Origin: CAYRTD01 sp964426915 | GTDB taxonomy: Bacteria > Bacteroidota > Bacteroidia > Bacteroidales > GCA-2748055 | Assembly (NCBI GenBank): GCA_964426915.1 | Contig: CAYRTD010000162.1 | Location: forward strand, 1-8,731 | Reading direction: 5' to 3' | Length of the DNA stretch: 8,731 nucleotides | Shown: piece after piece, positions 6,605 to 8,731 of the stretch | Layout of the letters: each line of letters opens with the position of its first letter | Numbering within the stretch: position 1 is the stretch's first letter | The notes under the pieces: generated by a model | Databases searched by the model: none | Seen by the model: only the letters and a program-made list of their open reading frames with translations | What the model was told of the DNA's origin: nothing | Program-made: the position numbers and the translations under genes

Positions 6605-6958
6605 GGGGGATTGGGGAGTAGGGATTGGTTTATTGGTTTATAGGTTTATAGGTTTATGGGTCACCGATCACACCGATTACCGATTACTTTTTAAGGGTTT
6701 ATAGGTTTATGGGTTTATGGGTTTATGGGTTTATGGATTACCGATCACACCGATTAGCGATTACCAATAGGTTTATGGGTTACCGGTCACCGATTACTGA
6801 TCACCGATCGCCGATCACCGATTACCGATTACTTTATTTTCAAGATGTTATCTCAAGGTCGAACAATAGAACTTTGATATTGGTTATTCTGAAAAACATA
6901 TGCCCCAATCCCTACGGTGAATATAATTTTCCGATTTTTGTAAAAAAAATTAGTTGTT
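6605..6958. other. Non-coding spacer, PII gene to ftcD
   Basis: Most of this stretch is the satellite at 6626-6833. The remaining 125 nt before ftcD (6834-6958) are A+T-rich with no clear structure. taattttc at 6924-6931 is a weak TAnnTTTG-like candidate, without a -33 box. The plus-strand frame at 6709-6975 is a translation of the satellite (repeating Tyr-Arg-Ser-Pro-Ile-Thr-Asp) and is not a gene. Confidence 0.6.
6626..6833. repeat. Alternating octamer/heptamer satellite
   Basis: Two unrelated unit types alternate. Type A is the octamer nggtttat: four copies at 6626-6657, five at 6695-6734 and one at 6769-6776. Type B is a heptamer of the form grtyacc (gattacc, gatcacc): 6659-6688, 6736-6765 and eight consecutive units at 6778-6833. 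The first two B blocks share the same 9-nt irregular unit gatcacacc. Over 25 nt (6663-6687 and 6740-6764) they differ by one base at a distance of 77 nt, showing that a composite A+B segment was duplicated. No gene, CRISPR structure or coding function fits. Confidence 0.9.
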
Positions 6959-8644
6959 ATGCAAAAAATACTTGAATGTGTACCCAATTTTTCAGAGGGA
7001 AGAAATATGGAGGTGATTGACCGGATCACTTCAGAAATTGAAAGTATTGATGGAGTCAAGTTGCTGGATGTTGATCCGGGAAAAGCCACTAACAGAACAG
7101 TTGTGACTTTTGTGGGAGAACCTGAGGCCGTCATTGAAGCTGCTTTTCAGGCGGTTAAGAAAGCATCTGAGCTCATTGATATGTCAAAGCATCAGGGAGA
7201 ACATCCCCGTTTTGGAGCAACAGATGTTTGTCCCCTCGTACCTGTGGCGGGTATTGAAATGGAAGAAGCCGTGGAATATGCACGGCGTTTGGCCGAAAGA
7301 ATAGGGGAGGAATTGGAAATTCCCGTATATTGCTATGAAAACGCTGCCTATTCTGATGAAAGACGAAATCTTGCAACGGTTCGTTCAGGTGAATATGAGG
7401 GACTTGAGGAAAAGCTTGACAAGTCAGAATGGAAACCCGATTTCGGACCTGTGAAGTTTAATTCCAAAAGCGGTGCCATAGCGGTAGGTGCCCGCGATTT
7501 TCTCGTGGCTTATAATATTAATCTCAATACAACCTCCACCCGCCGGGCTAATGCTGTTGCCTTTGATGTAAGGGAGAAGGGGAGGGTTAAAAGAAAAGGT
7601 CATCCGCTTACAGGAGAAATCATTAAAGATGACAAAGGAAATAAGGTGTATACTCCCGGCACTCTTAAATCTGTGAAAGCAATCGGGTGGTATATTGAAG
7701 AATTTGGAATTGCCCAGATATCGATGAATCTTACCAATATCTCGGTTACTTCTATTCACGAAGCTTTCGAGGAAACCTCTTCAAGGACCATTGCCCGGGG
7801 GCTCCGGGTAACAGGGTCCGAACTGGTAGGACTGGTGCCGCTGAAGGCCATGCTTGATGCAGGAAAATATTTTTTAAAGAAACAGGAAAGAAGTACCGGA
7901 ATATCTGATGAGGAGATTATAAAGATCGCGGTTAAATCTTTGGGACTCGACGATCTGTATCCCTTCAAAGCAGATGAAAAGATCATTGAATATGTGATGG
8001 AGAAGGATGATAAAAAGAAAAAACTTGCCGGTCTCACTGTTTACGGGTTCATGAATGAAACCGCATCTGAGTCTCCGGCACCCGGTGGCGGATCGGTGAG
8101 CGCACTGATGGGATCTTTAGGGACTTCCCTGGGCACTATGGTCGCCAATCTCTCTTCCCATAAACGTGGCTGGGATGAGAGATGGGAAGAATTTAGCACA
8201 TGGGCGGAAAAGGGAAAAGGTATACAGGAAGAACTCTTAAGATTAATGGATGAAGATACCCGGGCCTTTAATTTGATCATGGAAGCTTTCCGGTTGCCTC
8301 AAAAAACAGAGGAAGAAAAAAAACGCAGGAATACATCCATTCAGGAAACCACACGCTATGCCATTAAAATTCCTCTTGAGGTAATGAAGACTTCTTATAA
8401 AGCCTTTGATCTTTTAAAGGCAATGGCCGAAGAAGGGAATCCAAATTCAGTATCCGATGCCGGAGTAGGGGCGTTAGCGGTCCGGGCAGCCATAAGAGGT
8501 GCCTGGCTTAATGTAAAGATCAATGCAGAAGGAATGGATGATAAAGAATTTCTGGAACAGGTTTTTAAAGACGGGGAATCCCTGATTAAAAAATCTGAAT
8601 TTATAGAAGGAGAAATTCTTGATATTGTGGAGAGGAAGATATAA
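6959..8644 (+). CDS. ftcD: Formimidoyltransferase-cyclodeaminase FtcD
   Basis: A bifunctional cytoplasmic folate enzyme of 561 residues, close to the human protein (541). The N-terminal glutamate formimidoyltransferase part (about 1-330) moves the formimino group of N-formimino-L-glutamate to tetrahydrofolate; it opens with VPNFSEGRN and carries catalytic H82 in QGEHPRFGATDVCP. The second transferase lobe spans about 180-330 (VGARDFLVAYNIN onward). After a charged linker rich in Asp and Lys, the cyclodeaminase domain (about 345-561) begins with SPAPGGGSVSALMGSLG and contains SDAGVG with D500, the expected catalytic Asp. It releases ammonia and yields 5,10-methenyl-THF. It completes the pathway whose product HutI makes. 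The ATG at 6959 starts the first strand (MQKILECVPNF). The gene stands alone behind a satellite, with no obvious promoter. Confidence 0.95.
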   Translation: MQKILECVPNFSEGRNMEVIDRITSEIESIDGVKLLDVDPGKATNRTVVTFVGEPEAVIEAAFQAVKKASELIDMSKHQGEHPRFGATDVCPLVPVAGIEMEEAVEYARRLAERIGEELEIPVYCYENAAYSDERRNLATVRSGEYEGLEEKLDKSEWKPDFGPVKFNSKSGAIAVGARDFLVAYNINLNTTSTRRANAVAFDVREKGRVKRKGHPLTGEIIKDDKGNKVYTPGTLKSVKAIGWYIEEFGIAQISMNLTNISVTSIHEAFEETSSRTIARGLRVTGSELVGLVPLKAMLDAGKYFLKKQERSTGISDEEIIKIAVKSLGLDDLYPFKADEKIIEYVMEKDDKKKKLAGLTVYGFMNETASESPAPGGGSVSALMGSLGTSLGTMVANLSSHKRGWDERWEEFSTWAEKGKGIQEELLRLMDEDTRAFNLIMEAFRLPQKTEEEKKRRNTSIQETTRYAIKIPLEVMKTSYKAFDLLKAMAEEGNPNSVSDAGVGALAVRAAIRGAWLNVKINAEGMDDKEFLEQVFKDGESLIKKSEFIEGEILDIVERKI

Positions 8645-8651
8645 ATATTAG

Positions 8652-8731
8652 TTAGCGTCTGTCCATAATGCCCGAAATACTCATTCAGTGTTAAATTTCA
8701 GCGGTATTTCCCGGAGTACCGCGGACAGGCG
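8652..8731. repeat. Nested inverted repeat after ftcD
   Basis: cgtctgtcc (8656-8664) pairs with ggacaggcg (8723-8731) through nine positions with one G-T pair. Inside it gcggta (8701-8706) pairs with taccgc (8717-8722) around a 10-nt loop. The first 15 bases (8652-8666) resemble those at the amtB stop (6103-6117) with two differences. There is no T-run within the window. It may be a transcript end or the border of a repeat or mobile element cut by the window edge. Confidence 0.45.

Noticed and set aside
6626..6833. CRISPR array
   Set aside because: Units are 7-8 nt in direct tandem, with no 25-40 nt repeats, no unique spacers and no cas genes.
6709..6975. Plus-strand frame of 88 codons with repeating Tyr-Arg-Ser-Pro-Ile-Thr-Asp
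   Set aside because: It is a translation of the octamer/heptamer satellite. It overlaps the ftcD start and has no family features.

Overview
The window looks like chromosomal DNA of an environmental member of the Bacteroidota (probably Bacteroidales-like). The grounds are moderate A+T content, A-rich leaders without clear Shine-Dalgarno sequences, a textbook Bacteroidota promoter (TTTG, 20 nt, TAnnTTTG) in front of the first gene, and intergenic spaces full of palindromes and short tandem repeats. Lineage and most functions are read from protein motifs by eye. No database search was run.

Layout, all six genes on the + strand. 1-236: structured, repeat-like non-coding DNA, then a promoter. 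272-1102: fabI, NADH/NADPH-dependent enoyl-ACP reductase of fatty acid synthesis. 1103-1519: non-coding, with a heptamer tandem repeat, an imperfect hairpin and degenerate gtttcag repeats. 1520-2686: a DUF819-family multi-pass membrane protein. 2742-3989: hutI, imidazolonepropionase. 3990-4774: a 785-nt non-coding block with a 24-bp palindrome, a multi-hairpin element and an A+T-rich region leading to amtB. 4775-6106: amtB, ammonium transporter. 6189-6539: a PII signalling protein (glnK-like), followed by an intrinsic terminator. 6605-6836: an alternating octamer/heptamer satellite. 6959-8644: bifunctional formimidoyltransferase-cyclodeaminase (ftcD). 8645-8731: a structured 3' end.

The genes share a nitrogen theme. 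HutI makes N-formimino-L-glutamate from imidazolonepropionate. FtcD transfers the formimino group to tetrahydrofolate and then deaminates it, releasing ammonia. AmtB and its PII partner handle ammonium uptake and nitrogen sensing. The first histidine-degradation genes (hutH, hutU) are not in the window, and amtB-glnK lies between hutI and ftcD. The DUF819 protein ends 55 nt before hutI and could share its transcript, so a transport role linked to histidine breakdown is a reasonable but untested idea.

No clearly new multi-gene system is visible. The most unusual material is non-coding: the alternating satellite with a 77-bp higher-order period, the 24-bp palindrome with a 2-nt centre, and the multi-hairpin element. 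On the protein side, the PII protein lacks the usual uridylylated tyrosine and has a lengthened ATP-binding B-loop.
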